Assembly: GCF_040640215.1 (NCBI RefSeq)
Contig: NZ_JBFABG010000013.1
Coordinates: forward strand, 124,001-188,000
Origin: Actinosynnema sp040640215
GTDB lineage: Bacteria; Actinomycetota; Actinomycetes; Mycobacteriales; Pseudonocardiaceae
Length of the DNA: 64,000 nt
Reading direction: 5' to 3'
The translations under genes were made by a program, and so were the position numbers. The notes beneath the pieces were generated by a model. That model made no database searches and had not been told where the DNA came from. It saw only the letters and a program-made list of their open reading frames with translations. Shown here piece by piece: positions 34,406 through 43,428 of the stretch (the stretch's first letter is position 1; every line of letters starts with the position of its first letter).

Positions 34406-35033
34406 CGCGAACTCTCCCTCACCCTGAAATTATTCCATAATCACCAAGAATAAACGCGAATAATCCTCTTGACCTGCGCTTCTTCCCGTCGCCTGTGGAG
34501 CACGGGCCGTTGATCGGGGCCAGCAAGCCGACCAGCTCCGCACCTCCGGGGCCACGCTAATGGCCTAGAGCGCGGTGTCGCTGAGTGAAGGGGCCGAGAT
34601 GCCCTGCCAGAGCGGTGAATTCGCGCGAACGTGCTGTTCGCGGTGCGAAAACGAATATCGGAGCACGGATAGTGACGACCGTCGTGCCGCAGTACCGCCA
34701 TGCCGTGCGAACGGGGCGGCACCGCCACCGTGCATACATTCTTCACCGGACGAAAACCCGCAGATGAATTCCGAAGTGGACCGGCCGACGCTTTCGCGAA
34801 ACGGGTCCGCGCGCTCGCCGATCAGACGACGCCACGCCCGGCGACCGGGGGCTCACCGGTGGTCGCGGCGGACGCCCACCGCCGGAACCGCGCGTCGACC
34901 GTCCTTTCCGGACTCGACGCCCCGCTGGGACCGGGGTCCTCGTCGGAGGAGAAACCAGGTGTGGAACCGGCCCGGTGCGGGCACCCCTCCGGCGGGATCG
35001 ACATCCCGACCACGACAACAGGAGGGGTTCCGC
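34406..35033. promoter_or_regulatory. Long divergent spacer with AT-rich promoter and palindrome
   Basis: No gene is supported in these 630 bp. It contains the AT-rich promoter-like block for the YVTN gene, the inverted repeat CGCGAAC-N5-GTTCGCG (34624-34642), and TTCCGAAGTGGAC (34769-34781), a degenerate copy of the window's recurring palindrome. Short ORFs here lack sensible codon bias. Confidence 0.4.
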
Positions 35034-35675
35034 TTGACGACGACGATCGAGAAGTCCGTGGACATCCGCGTCCCGGTCACCACCGCCTACAACCAGTGGA
35101 CCCAGTTCGAGTCCTTCCCGGCCTTCATGGAAGGCGTCGAGAAGATCAACCAGCTCACCGCCACCCGCACCCACTGGGTGACGCGCATCGGCGGGGCCAC
35201 CCGGGAGTTCGACGCGGAGATCACCGAGCAGACCCCCGACGAGCGCATCGCGTGGCAGAGCGTCGACGGCCCCCGGCAGAGCGGCGTGGTGACCTTCCAC
35301 CGCCTGGCCGACGCGTCCACCCGGGTCCACCTCCACCTGGAGTACGACCCGGAGACGGCGCTGGAGGTGGCCGGCACGGCCCTGGGCGTCGTGGGGCACC
35401 GGATCGAGGGTGACCTGAAGCGGTTCAAGGAGTTCATCGAGGACCTCGACGGCGAGACGGGCGCGTGGCGCGGGGTGGTCCCCGACGGTCCGGGCAGCGC
35501 GGCCCACCCGGACCCGGCCGACGCCCAGCGCTCGCCGGCTCCCAACACCGCCGCGCGCCCCAACCCGGCCGCAGGCCCCGGGCCCGCCGCTCCCCAGCCC
35601 TTGGGCGCACCGGCACCGTCCAGTGTCGCCGACCCCGCGTTCTCCCACCCCGCAGACGGCCGACGGCCGAGCTGA
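35034..35675 (+). CDS. SRPBCC/polyketide-cyclase-like protein
   Basis: 213 residues. The first 150 form an SRPBCC (START-like) domain (EKSVDIRVPVTTAYNQWTQF, RIGGATREFDAEITEQ, ALEVAGTALGVVGHRIEGDL); the last 60 are a Pro/Ala-rich disordered tail. Such cyclase/dehydrase-like proteins are common stress-induced proteins in actinobacteria and may bind lipids. TTG start with GGAGGGG six bases before it. A strong hairpin follows. Confidence 0.85.
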   Translation: MTTTIEKSVDIRVPVTTAYNQWTQFESFPAFMEGVEKINQLTATRTHWVTRIGGATREFDAEITEQTPDERIAWQSVDGPRQSGVVTFHRLADASTRVHLHLEYDPETALEVAGTALGVVGHRIEGDLKRFKEFIEDLDGETGAWRGVVPDGPGSAAHPDPADAQRSPAPNTAARPNPAAGPGPAAPQPLGAPAPSSVADPAFSHPADGRRPS

Positions 35676-35687
35676 CCCAAGCCCAAC

Positions 35688-35726
35688 GGGGCGGTGAGGG
35701 ACCCTTCCGGGGCTCTCACCGCCCCG
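35688..35726 (+). terminator. Hairpin after SRPBCC gene
   Basis: Perfect 12-bp stem (35688-35699 with 35715-35726) and 15-nt loop, 12 bp after the stop. Confidence 0.8.
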
Positions 35727-35778
35727 CTGTCGTCACCGTTCCCGCAGGCGGCGGTGACCAACACGGCAGGCAAGTCTG

Positions 35779-35805
35779 GTTTCCGATCGACGTGCGACCG
35801 GGAAC
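35779..35805 (+). promoter_or_regulatory. Candidate alternative-sigma promoter
   Basis: GTTT (35779-35782), a 17-bp spacer and GGGAAC (35800-35805), resembling SigF/SigB-type promoters with one change in the -10. It lies 55 bp before the GAF-ANTAR start. Confidence 0.3.
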
Positions 35806-35860
35806 TCCCCCGCCCGCGACACCACCGGGCCGGCGAACCGCTCGTCGAGGAGGTCAGGCG

Positions 35861-36628
35861 ATGACCGAAGCAGCAGACCGCAGTGCCACTCCCCTGCCCG
35901 CCACCTCCTGGTGGTTCGAGGCGCTCTCCGACACCACGCGGGCGATCACGGCCCTCACCCGCGCCGCCGCCGGGGCCGGTGACCTGGACGAGGTGCTCCA
36001 GGCGGTGGGCGAGCACGCCGTCACGTCGGTCCCCGCGGCCGACATCGTTTCGGTGACCGTCATCGACGGGGCCGAGGCGGTCACGGCGGCGATCACCGAT
36101 CGCGACTTCCTGGACCTCGACCGGCACCAGTACGCCTCCGGCGAAGGTCCCTGCCTGGTCGCGGCCCGCACCGGCCGGGTGGTCCGGGCGACCCTCGCCG
36201 AGGCCACCGGGCGCTGGCCGTCCTTCGCCGACGCCGGGCGCGCCGCCCACCTGGGCGGTGTCCTGTCGGCACCCCTGTCGCTCGGCGGCGGGAGAACCGG
36301 GTCCGTCAACTGCTTCGGGTTCGCCGCCGAGGGCTTCGGCGAGGCCGACGCGCACCTGCTGCGGGTGTACACCGCGGGCGCGGAAGCGGTCGTGCACGGT
36401 GCCCTCCGGGACTTCGGCCACGTGCGCAGTGCCGCGCAGGTCACCGAGGCGCTCGAACGCCGGTGCGTGATCGAGCAGGCGAAGGGCGTGCTGATGGCCG
36501 TGCACGCGGTCGACTCCAAGGGGGCGTTCGAGCTGCTCGTGGCCCGCTCCCAGGAGGAGAACACGAAGGTGTGGCTGCTCGCGCGGCAACTCGTCGACCA
36601 GGTGTCGGGAAACCGACCGGGTAGGTGA
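35861..36628 (+). CDS. GAF-ANTAR transcription antiterminator
   Basis: 255 residues: GAF sensor (about 45-180, YASGEGPCLVAARTG) followed by an ANTAR RNA-binding domain (about 200-250) with the signature IEQAKGVLMAVHAVDSKGAFELL. ANTAR proteins bind paired RNA hexaloops and prevent transcription termination. GAF-ANTAR proteins are common actinobacterial stress sensors. The ATG follows GAGGAGG. A terminator follows, so it is monocistronic. Confidence 0.92.
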   Translation: MTEAADRSATPLPATSWWFEALSDTTRAITALTRAAAGAGDLDEVLQAVGEHAVTSVPAADIVSVTVIDGAEAVTAAITDRDFLDLDRHQYASGEGPCLVAARTGRVVRATLAEATGRWPSFADAGRAAHLGGVLSAPLSLGGGRTGSVNCFGFAAEGFGEADAHLLRVYTAGAEAVVHGALRDFGHVRSAAQVTEALERRCVIEQAKGVLMAVHAVDSKGAFELLVARSQEENTKVWLLARQLVDQVSGNRPGR

Positions 36629-36630
36629 GC

Positions 36631-36665
36631 GGCCTCCGGGTCCCTTGGTCTGGAACCCGGAGGCC
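36631..36665 (+). terminator. Hairpin after GAF-ANTAR gene
   Basis: Perfect 11-bp stem (36631-36641 with 36655-36665), 13-nt loop. The remaining spacer to 36988 holds no gene or further signal that I can support. Confidence 0.75.
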
Positions 36666-36988
36666 TGGTGACCCGCAGTGCCGCGGCACGGTGATCACGT
36701 GGTCGCGGATTACCCGGATCGTTCGGCGGCTAACGCACCGGGCGGGTGTCTCCCCCACGTGGGTCGCCGAACTCGTGCGTCGAGGCGGTCGGCGCACGGC
36801 CCCGTCCGGGGCGGCGGCGGTCGTGATCGCGAGGCGAACATGCCGTTGGACGTGGTAGTTCGCTTCCCGACGGGTTCCCGGGAGCCCGTCTGCCGAGCGT
36901 TCCACCGCCATTCGCCACAGCCTCGGACGTGATCGGGATCACGGCGTTCGGACCGTCCGGTGTTGCTCCATCCGTGGTCGGTCGGCGG

Positions 36989-38206
36989 TCAGGTGGCCGT
37001 CATGGCGCGGCGGACCGCCAGCAGGGCCACGTCGTCGGCGGCGGGCGTGTCGCCCACGAGGGCGGCCATGATCCGGACGCAGGCGGTCTCCGGCGGCTCG
37101 GCCCGGGTGACCGCCCGGAGGCGCTCCAACCGCATGTCCAGGTCCACGTCGCGCCGCTCGACCAGCCCGTCGGTGTAGAGGGCCACGAGTGCGCCCGGCG
37201 GCAGGTCCACGCCGACCGACCGGCGGCCGGTGACCGCCAGGCCGTACCCCACGGGCGGTCCCACGGGGGCGTCCACCAGCACCGACCGGCCGTCCGGCAC
37301 GGCCAGCACGGGTGGTGGGTGGCCGGCCAGCGCCAGCTCCAGCCGGTGGGCGGGGGTGTCGATCACGCCGTAGGCGATCGTGGCCATGGCGTAGCCCTCG
37401 AAGTGGCTCGCCTTGCGGTCGAGCCTGCCCAGCACCTCCGCCGGGTCGGTGAACTCCAGCGCGTAGGCGCGCAACGCGCTGCGCAGCCGGCCCATGACGA
37501 TCGCGGCGGCCAGCCCGCTGCCCGCGACGTCGCCGATCACCAGGCCCAGCCGGTCGCCGGGCAGCCGGAACACGTCGTACCAGTCACCGCCGACCGGGCT
37601 GTGGGCCCCGGGTACGTACCGGGCCGCCAGGTGCCACTCGGCGGTGGCCGGCAGCGTCTCGGGCAGCAGGCTGTCCTGGAGCATGGCGGCGGCGGTGCGC
37701 TCGACCCGCGACCGGTGCGCGTGCGCGGCCATCGCGAGCCGGTCGGCGACGAGCTGGAGGAGCACGACCTCCTCGTCGTCGAACTCCCGGGGAGCGGTGC
37801 GGCCCACGTGCAGCACGCCGACCAGGTCCCCCTGCGTCACCATGGGCACGCCCAGCAGCACGCGCAGTCCGCGCGTCCACAGCAGGGGGTTCACCACGGT
37901 CGACTCGTCGACCCGGTCGATGCGCACCGGCTTCCGCTGCTGCGCCACCCGACCGGCGAAACCCACGCCGACCGGGACCCGGACGCCCTGGAAGACCTCC
38001 GCCTCCAGCCCGGACGCCGCCCTGGCCACCAACTGCCGGCCTCCGGCGTCGGTCAGCAGGACGGTGGCGGTGTCCACCGCGAACAGCTCGCGCACCCGTG
38101 GCAGGAGCACGTCGAAGACCTGCTCCAGCTCCAGCTCCCGCAACGCGCCGTCGGTGATCGCCTCCAGCACCGCCAACCGCGTCACGGGGTCCAGCACCCC
38201 GCCCAT
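36989..38206 (-). CDS. GAF-PP2C serine phosphatase (RsbU-type)
   Basis: 405 residues: GAF sensor (about 20-165) and a SpoIIE/PP2C phosphatase (about 180-400) with PVGGDWYDVF, GDVAGSGLAAA and DDVALLAVR. It should dephosphorylate STAS anti-sigma antagonists in response to a small-molecule or redox signal. A second such phosphatase in the window besides the PAS type. Start at ATG 38206 after AGGAGAGG; the longer open frame to 38431 is non-coding-like. Convergent with the GAF-ANTAR gene. Confidence 0.9.
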   Translation of the reverse strand: MGGVLDPVTRLAVLEAITDGALRELELEQVFDVLLPRVRELFAVDTATVLLTDAGGRQLVARAASGLEAEVFQGVRVPVGVGFAGRVAQQRKPVRIDRVDESTVVNPLLWTRGLRVLLGVPMVTQGDLVGVLHVGRTAPREFDDEEVVLLQLVADRLAMAAHAHRSRVERTAAAMLQDSLLPETLPATAEWHLAARYVPGAHSPVGGDWYDVFRLPGDRLGLVIGDVAGSGLAAAIVMGRLRSALRAYALEFTDPAEVLGRLDRKASHFEGYAMATIAYGVIDTPAHRLELALAGHPPPVLAVPDGRSVLVDAPVGPPVGYGLAVTGRRSVGVDLPPGALVALYTDGLVERRDVDLDMRLERLRAVTRAEPPETACVRIMAALVGDTPAADDVALLAVRRAMTAT

Positions 38207-38886
38207 CACCTCTCCTGTCCCCTGCGGGTTCCACCGAGCCGGGCAACCGGCCGGCCGTCGAGCCGCACCGGGAAGACGATAATCGGGACCCGGTGCACCA
38301 TCCGCAACGTGGACCCCCAACCGCTCCACGGTCGCACCGTCCGGCACCGGTCGCACGACCTCCGTCCCCCTCCGTCCCCCTCCGGCCTCCCCGGCGACGG
38401 CGCTGCCGGGCGGGCTGCAACACTCGGCCACCGAGGCTCAGGCCCACCCCCGCGCGGATGAGCTGGACAACCCGCTCGACGTCACTGTTGAAACGTGCAC
38501 GCCGGTCGAGTACATCATTCCCTCGGCGGCCACCAGGAATGCCGTCGACGCGATTCCCTGAGATCGTGGGTGCCCATGGGAAAGACTTGCCGATTCCCTC
38601 TCCCCGGCTTTCCCGACAGTCGGACCGCGGAACGGCCGAACCGCCCGCGCGACGCTCTTCGCGCCCACCACCCGCCGCCACCCGGCACGACGCGAGGCGT
38701 GCACCTTGATCGTCCACTGTGGATCTTGCCGTGATCACAAGTCCTGATCATGCAAGGAAAGTAGCTGCTCAGCGTCCCAGAGAAGGGTGCTCCACGTCAC
38801 CCGTGAACCGGCGTACGAACGAGCCGCTCCGCGCGTCTCACCTACATAGAATGAGTTCCACTGGTACCTGGAGAGAAAAGAGCCTG
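38207..38886. promoter_or_regulatory. Long divergent spacer upstream of TasA-like gene
   Basis: 680 bp without a supported gene. GTCCACTGTGGAT (38712-38724) belongs to the recurring palindrome family. Two TGATCA palindromes follow (38732-38737 and 38745-38750). The flank CAAG...TCCACAGTGGA on the minus strand matches the site upstream of the gene at 18705. A candidate -10 region is near CATAGAAT (about 38845). Confidence 0.45.
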
Positions 38887-39465
38887 ATGACCAAGTCGAC
38901 GCGAGCCAAGGCCATCGTCCGATACGCAGCGGCACCGCTGGGAATCCTGTTGTCCGGTGTGCTCGTGCTCGCCGCATCACAGGCCGCGTTCTCCGCGCAG
39001 ACCTCGACCGGGTCGAACTCGTGGAGCACGGGCACGATCAACCTCACCAACGACCACGAGGGCCAGGCGGTCTTCGCGGTGGAGAACCTGGCACCGGACA
39101 CCGGTGGCACCAAGGACGTCGCCGTCACCTACACGGGTGACTACGCCTCGGACATCCGGATGTACGCCACGTCTCCCGTCGAGCCGACCGGCGTGCTGGC
39201 CACTAACATCACGCTCACCATCCAACGCGGTACCGGCTCCGGTGCGTCCTTCGCGCCGGACCAGAACGCGCAGTGGACCGGCACGCTGGCCGCGTTCGAC
39301 GCGATCAGCTCCTACTCCACCGGCGTGCTCGGCTACCAGACGCCGGTCTCGGTGGCCAAGACCTTCCGCATCGCCTACAACTTCGCTCCGACCGGTGACA
39401 CCACCGAGCTGATGGGCAAGAACACCGGCGTCACCTTCACCTGGGCCGCCGAAACCACGTCCTGA
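38887..39465 (+). CDS. TasA/CalY-like SipW-dependent surface protein
   Basis: 192 residues. Unusual signal region (RYAAAPLGILLSGVLVLAASQAAFSA) followed directly by TSTGSNSWSTGTINLTND, the layout of SipW-dependent TasA/camelysin proteins, then a beta-rich domain. TasA-type proteins form surface fibres or wall-bound sheets. The next gene encodes a SipW-type signal peptidase, which is the expected processing enzyme. The ATG follows GGAGAG. Confidence 0.82.
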   Translation: MTKSTRAKAIVRYAAAPLGILLSGVLVLAASQAAFSAQTSTGSNSWSTGTINLTNDHEGQAVFAVENLAPDTGGTKDVAVTYTGDYASDIRMYATSPVEPTGVLATNITLTIQRGTGSGASFAPDQNAQWTGTLAAFDAISSYSTGVLGYQTPVSVAKTFRIAYNFAPTGDTTELMGKNTGVTFTWAAETTS

Positions 39466-39571
39466 CAGCTTCCCGAACAGGGACGAGGCTGACATCCGAA
39501 ATCCGGAGAGCACCGCGCGACCGTCCGTCGACGCCTGGCCCTCAGCGGCCGGGCGGGCGGTCTGCCGCGCG

Positions 39572-40801
39572 GTGCTCGGCATCGTGGTCGGGCTCGTGCT
39601 GTGGTCGCTGGTACCGCCGCTGATCGGCTGGCAGAGCTCGGCCGTCGTGTCGGGTTCGATGTCACCGCGCATCGACCGGGGCGACGTCGTGGCGGCGTCG
39701 CCGATCGCCGGTGACGACGTCGCCGCCGGGCAGATCATCCTGTTCAGCGACCCGGGCCCGAACGACCGCACGATCCTGCACCGGGTGCTGTCGGTGAACA
39801 GCGACCGGACGCTGGTCACCAAGGGCGACGCGAACGCCGACCCGGACCCCACCCCGGTACCGGTCGACGACGTGCAGGGCCTGGCACGGCTGCGGGTGCC
39901 GTGGGTCGGCTACCCCCTCACGTGGATCGGCGAGGGCCGCTGGGTGCCGCTGATCGCCATCGCGGGCGCGCTGTCGCTGCTCACGGCCGGCGCGTTCGGC
40001 CAACGGCCGCGCTCCACCCGGCAGGCGGTGGCCGCCGGGACGGCGCTGGTCGTGCTGGTCACCGTCGGGGTGACCACGGCGCGGGCCGGTTTCACCGACA
40101 CCACCGCGACCGCCGCGAGCTGGCGGACCTCGGCGCTGACCGGGTATCCGGCGGCGGTCCTGGCCAACCAGCCCCAGTACTACTACCGCCTCGGCGAGAC
40201 GGCCGGCCCGACCGCCCGCGACGCGTCCGGCAACAACTTCCACGCCCAGTTCCGGGGATCGCCGCAGTACGGCGTGCCCGGTGCGCTGACCTCGGACCCG
40301 AACCAGAAGGCCGCCGCGTTCCCGTCCAACACCGCTCTGGGCTTCGCGACCACCACGGTCCGCACCGCGCCGTCGGTGTTCACGTGGGAGGCGTTCATCA
40401 AGGCCGACTTCGCGTCGTCGGAGAGCACGCTCTTCCAGTTCGTGTCGGCGACCGGTGCGGCGACCTACCGGATCGTGCTGCGCGGCGGTGAGGTCGGCCT
40501 GTTGCAGAACTCGTCCACGCAGCTCATCACCCTCAGCTCGGGCTACCTGACCAACAACACCTGGCAGCACGTCGCCGTCACGGTGTCGGCGAGCGCCGGG
40601 CAGGTGTACGTCAACGGCAAGGCGAGCCCGGCGACGGCGCTGCGCCTGCCGGGCTTCACGGTCCCGGCCTCCCGCCTGTCGTTCGCCGGCCCGGACGGCG
40701 CTCCGACGGACAAGCCGTACAAGGGCACGCTGGACGAGGTCGCCCTCTACCCCCGGGTCCTGACCGCAGCCCAGGTCCAGGCCCACTACAACGCCCGCTA
40801 G
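39572..40801 (+). CDS. SipW-type signal peptidase fused to TasA-like segment and LamG-like domain
   Basis: 409 residues. Residues 1-140 are an ER/SipW-type signal peptidase I with catalytic Ser29 in VSGSMSP and His70 in TILHRV, flanked by membrane helices. A further helix with a cleavage-like end (ALVVLVTVGVTTARAGFTDT) resembles a SipW-dependent signal. The C-terminal 220 residues form a concanavalin/LamG-like domain (YYRLGETAGPTARDASGNN, TWQHVAVTVSASAGQVYVNG). The peptidase and an exported domain are thus one protein. The N-terminus may begin further upstream: the frame is open and protein-like (NRDEADIRNPESTARPSVD) but has no ATG/GTG/TTG, so an ATC start near 39494 after GACGAGG is conceivable. 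Confidence 0.8.
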   Translation: MLGIVVGLVLWSLVPPLIGWQSSAVVSGSMSPRIDRGDVVAASPIAGDDVAAGQIILFSDPGPNDRTILHRVLSVNSDRTLVTKGDANADPDPTPVPVDDVQGLARLRVPWVGYPLTWIGEGRWVPLIAIAGALSLLTAGAFGQRPRSTRQAVAAGTALVVLVTVGVTTARAGFTDTTATAASWRTSALTGYPAAVLANQPQYYYRLGETAGPTARDASGNNFHAQFRGSPQYGVPGALTSDPNQKAAAFPSNTALGFATTTVRTAPSVFTWEAFIKADFASSESTLFQFVSATGAATYRIVLRGGEVGLLQNSSTQLITLSSGYLTNNTWQHVAVTVSASAGQVYVNGKASPATALRLPGFTVPASRLSFAGPDGAPTDKPYKGTLDEVALYPRVLTAAQVQAHYNAR

Positions 40802-40807
40802 CGGCGG

Positions 40808-41203
40808 TCAGCCCTCGGTGCACCACGCGATGACCTGGGCCACGAGGGTGTCGAGGGAGAGATCGACCTCCGTGCGGACGACGCCGTCCGGGTCGCGGAA
40901 CTTCGCGACGAACGGCCACGGTCCTTCCAGCCAGCCCGCGTAGCTCTCCGTGTCGTCGGTGAGCAGCGCGCTGCGACCGCGTAACGGGTCGACCACCCAG
41001 TACGCGCCGTGCTCGTCGTCGTCGTAGTACAGGTGGATGTGCGCCGCGTCGATGCCCGCCGCCGACAGCGCGCTGATGATGCCGTACCGGGACGCCGCGC
41101 GCTTGTGGTCGGGGTTGACCCTGACCGAGGCCCTCCCCCAGTCCACCCTCGTGTTGCCGCGCGGCACCCATTCCGGCTGCGCGGACTCCTCCCTCGGTGG
41201 CAT
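40808..41203 (-). CDS. Conserved hypothetical protein
   Basis: 131 residues, acidic, no signal peptide or membrane helix. Notable segments are IDAAHIHLYYDDDEHGAYWV and ESYAGWLEGPWPFVAKF. No family recognised; codon bias and a GAGGAGG site support expression. It is convergent with the LamG-fusion gene (6 bp apart) and divergent from the luciferase-like gene. Confidence 0.7.
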   Translation of the reverse strand: MPPREESAQPEWVPRGNTRVDWGRASVRVNPDHKRAASRYGIISALSAAGIDAAHIHLYYDDDEHGAYWVVDPLRGRSALLTDDTESYAGWLEGPWPFVAKFRDPDGVVRTEVDLSLDTLVAQVIAWCTEG

Positions 41204-41372
41204 GGTCGTGCGACCTCCTCGACGCGGACGCGGACGTGGCCGACTCGGCCGGATCGCCGCAGGAGATCGACGGTACCGGGACGAACAGCCGCAACGTGCG
41301 GTCACCTCGCGGCCCGCGAGGTGGATCGTGGGGTGTGGCACGCGGGCGGCATCGCGACGAGAGGACCACCCG

Positions 41373-42470
41373 ATGAAGACGATCCTGGACGGCAAGGGGC
41401 TCAAGCTCGGTCTGTTCGCGGCGAACTGCTCGTCGGGCTTGGCCGTGACCACCGCTCCCGAGCGGTGGTCCGGGAGTTGGGCGGACAACCTGCGGCTGGC
41501 CGGGCGGGCCGAGGAGGTCGGCATCGACTTCCTGCTGCCGGCCGCTCGCTGGAAGGGCTACGGAGGGCGGAGCGACTTCCACGGCGAGGTGCTCGACCCC
41601 ACGACGTCGGGTGCGGGCCTCCTCGCGCGCACCACCCGCCTGGTCGTGTTCTCGACGGTGCACACCGCCTTCACCCACCCGGTCGCGGTGGCCAAGCAAC
41701 TGGCCACGCTCGACCAGATCGGCCGGGGGCGGGCCGGGCTCAACATCGTGGCGGGCTGGAACAAGCCCGAGTACGACGCGTTCGGCACCGACCTCCCCGA
41801 CAGCCACGACGACCGCTACGCGCTGGCCCAGGAGTGGTGGGACGTCGTGCGGGCCATCTGGACCCGGCCGGACGCCTTCGACCACGACGGCAGGTTCTTC
41901 CGCCTCCGCGACGTCGAAGGGCTGCCCGGACCGCACGACGGTCCCCTCCCCGTGGTCAACGCGGGGTCCTCGGACCAGGGCCTCGACTTCGCCACGCGCA
42001 ACGCCGACATCGCGTTCACCATCGTCGCCGGTCCGGAGGACGGGGAAGCGGTGGTCCGCCGGTTGACCGACCGGGCGCGGCGGCACCACGGCCGCACCAC
42101 CAGGGTGTTCACACCGGCGCACGTGGTGTGCCGCCCGACCCGGCGCGAGGCGCAGGAGTACCTGCACCACTACGCCCACGACCACGCCGACTGGGACGCG
42201 GTCGACAACCTCATGCGGCTGCAAGGGCTGCACGCGAAGTCCTTCACCCCCGCGATGCTCGCGACCTTCCGCTCCCGGTTCGCCGCCGGGCACGGAACGT
42301 GCCCCCTGGTCGGCGATCCCGACGACGTCGCGGACCAGGTCGAGCGCTTCCACCGGGCCGGGTTCTCCGGGATGACGGTGAGCTTCGTCGACTACCTCGC
42401 CGAGCTGGACTACTTCGCCCAGGAAGTGCTCCCCCGCCTGCACGCCCGAGGTCTCCGCACGTCCGCCTGA
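41373..42470 (+). CDS. Luciferase-like flavin monooxygenase
   Basis: 365-residue LLM-class FMNH2-dependent monooxygenase of the SsuD/RutA group: LGLFAANCSSG, AARWKGYGG, GRAGLNIVAGWNKPEYDAFG and PVVNAGSSDQGLDFATRNAD. These cleave C-S, C-N or ring bonds of alkanesulfonates, pyrimidines or similar. The reductase partner is not adjacent. ATG preceded by GAGAGGA. Confidence 0.9.
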   Translation: MKTILDGKGLKLGLFAANCSSGLAVTTAPERWSGSWADNLRLAGRAEEVGIDFLLPAARWKGYGGRSDFHGEVLDPTTSGAGLLARTTRLVVFSTVHTAFTHPVAVAKQLATLDQIGRGRAGLNIVAGWNKPEYDAFGTDLPDSHDDRYALAQEWWDVVRAIWTRPDAFDHDGRFFRLRDVEGLPGPHDGPLPVVNAGSSDQGLDFATRNADIAFTIVAGPEDGEAVVRRLTDRARRHHGRTTRVFTPAHVVCRPTRREAQEYLHHYAHDHADWDAVDNLMRLQGLHAKSFTPAMLATFRSRFAAGHGTCPLVGDPDDVADQVERFHRAGFSGMTVSFVDYLAELDYFAQEVLPRLHARGLRTSA

Positions 42471-42493
42471 CCCCTCGGGCTTGGATGTGCGCA

Positions 42494-42690
42494 TGACCGC
42501 CACGACGTCGCGGACCGACCGCTCCCACGCCTACGACCACGAGCCGTGGCCGGCGGCACGGCGACATCGAGTTCCCCGGCGGGGACCAGGACGGTGCGGA
42601 CTGGCCGCTCGGCCTGCTCGCCGCCGGGGTCGGCCGGATCGGCTACCCGGTCGACGGGACACCCGCCCGAGGTCGTTCGACGGTTTCCCG
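42494..42690 (+). pseudogene. Possible gene remnant
   Basis: A short ORF starts MTATTSRTDRSHAYDHEPW in one frame, after which a different frame reads GDIEFPGGDQDGADWPLGLL. Both look protein-like but are not joined without a frameshift near 42560. No family recognised. Probably a decayed small gene. Confidence 0.25.
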
Positions 42691-42719
42691 GCCGGCACCG
42701 CCGCGCCGACGCGGACCGG

Positions 42720-43157
42720 TCACGGGGACGGGGTGCGGCCTGACGTGCGTGCGAGGCGCAAGGTGGCCAACGGGACGCCCACGACGGCCAGGACCGTGAT
42801 GCCGAGCAGCAGGTAGGCGAAGCTGCGGTCGTCGGGTGCCCGCGCGTCCTCGACGTCCGACGAGGGGTCGGCGGGGTCGTAGATGATCTCGATCTCCTCG
42901 CCCACCCGGACCTCCGGTCCGGTGATGCTCGGACCGATCGCCGCGCGCACGGGGGTGCCGTCGGGGGTGCGGAACTCGACCTCGTCGTTCTTGTGCGTGT
43001 CGACCACGCGGGCGGTGGCTTTCCGCCCGCGTTCGGCCAACGCGGAGTCGTTGCTCCACACCGCGTACGTGCCGATGGCGAAGCCGATGATCACCGCCAC
43101 GCCCATCAACCCGAAAAACCACGCCGACGGACGCCGCCGGGACGTCGAGATCCCCAT
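42720..43157 (-). CDS. DUF3592-type membrane protein
   Basis: 145 residues: two membrane helices (about 14-34 and 115-135) flanking a beta-rich extracytoplasmic domain with ATARVVDTHKNDEVEFRTPDG and VGEEIEIIYDPADPS, the DUF3592 layout. Function unknown. Start at ATG 43157 with AGGA upstream rather than the longer open frame. Confidence 0.82.
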   Translation of the reverse strand: MGISTSRRRPSAWFFGLMGVAVIIGFAIGTYAVWSNDSALAERGRKATARVVDTHKNDEVEFRTPDGTPVRAAIGPSITGPEVRVGEEIEIIYDPADPSSDVEDARAPDDRSFAYLLLGITVLAVVGVPLATLRLARTSGRTPSP

Positions 43158-43428
43158 GGGATCGAGGTTCCTCGACACGGGGGACGCCAAACCTGGCGGG
43201 ACGGACTCCGGTCCGCCGGGAGGTCGTCTGCGGTAGACGATCCTGCACCTGCGACGCACCCCCGGCCGGGAGCCGGTGGTCCAGCGCAAGGCCGGTTTCG
43301 AGTTCGAGACCACCATGCGGGTGGAGGCCGACCGCAAGCCGACGACCCGGGACACGCGGACGGAGTGCCCGGCCTGGTGCAGCTCGAACCGCGCCGGCTG
43401 CCCAAGGCCCCCGGAGGGGCGCGCGTGG

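Noticed and set aside
34624..34642. CGCGAAC-N5-GTTCGCG as a LexA (SOS) box
   Set aside because: The half-sites match, but actinobacterial LexA boxes have a 4-bp centre (CGAAC-N4-GTTCG) and no SOS gene is adjacent. Kept only as an unassigned palindrome.
38207..38886. Cyclic-dinucleotide riboswitch upstream of the TasA-like gene
   Set aside because: No conserved core of the c-di-GMP or c-di-AMP riboswitch classes could be found by eye in either orientation.
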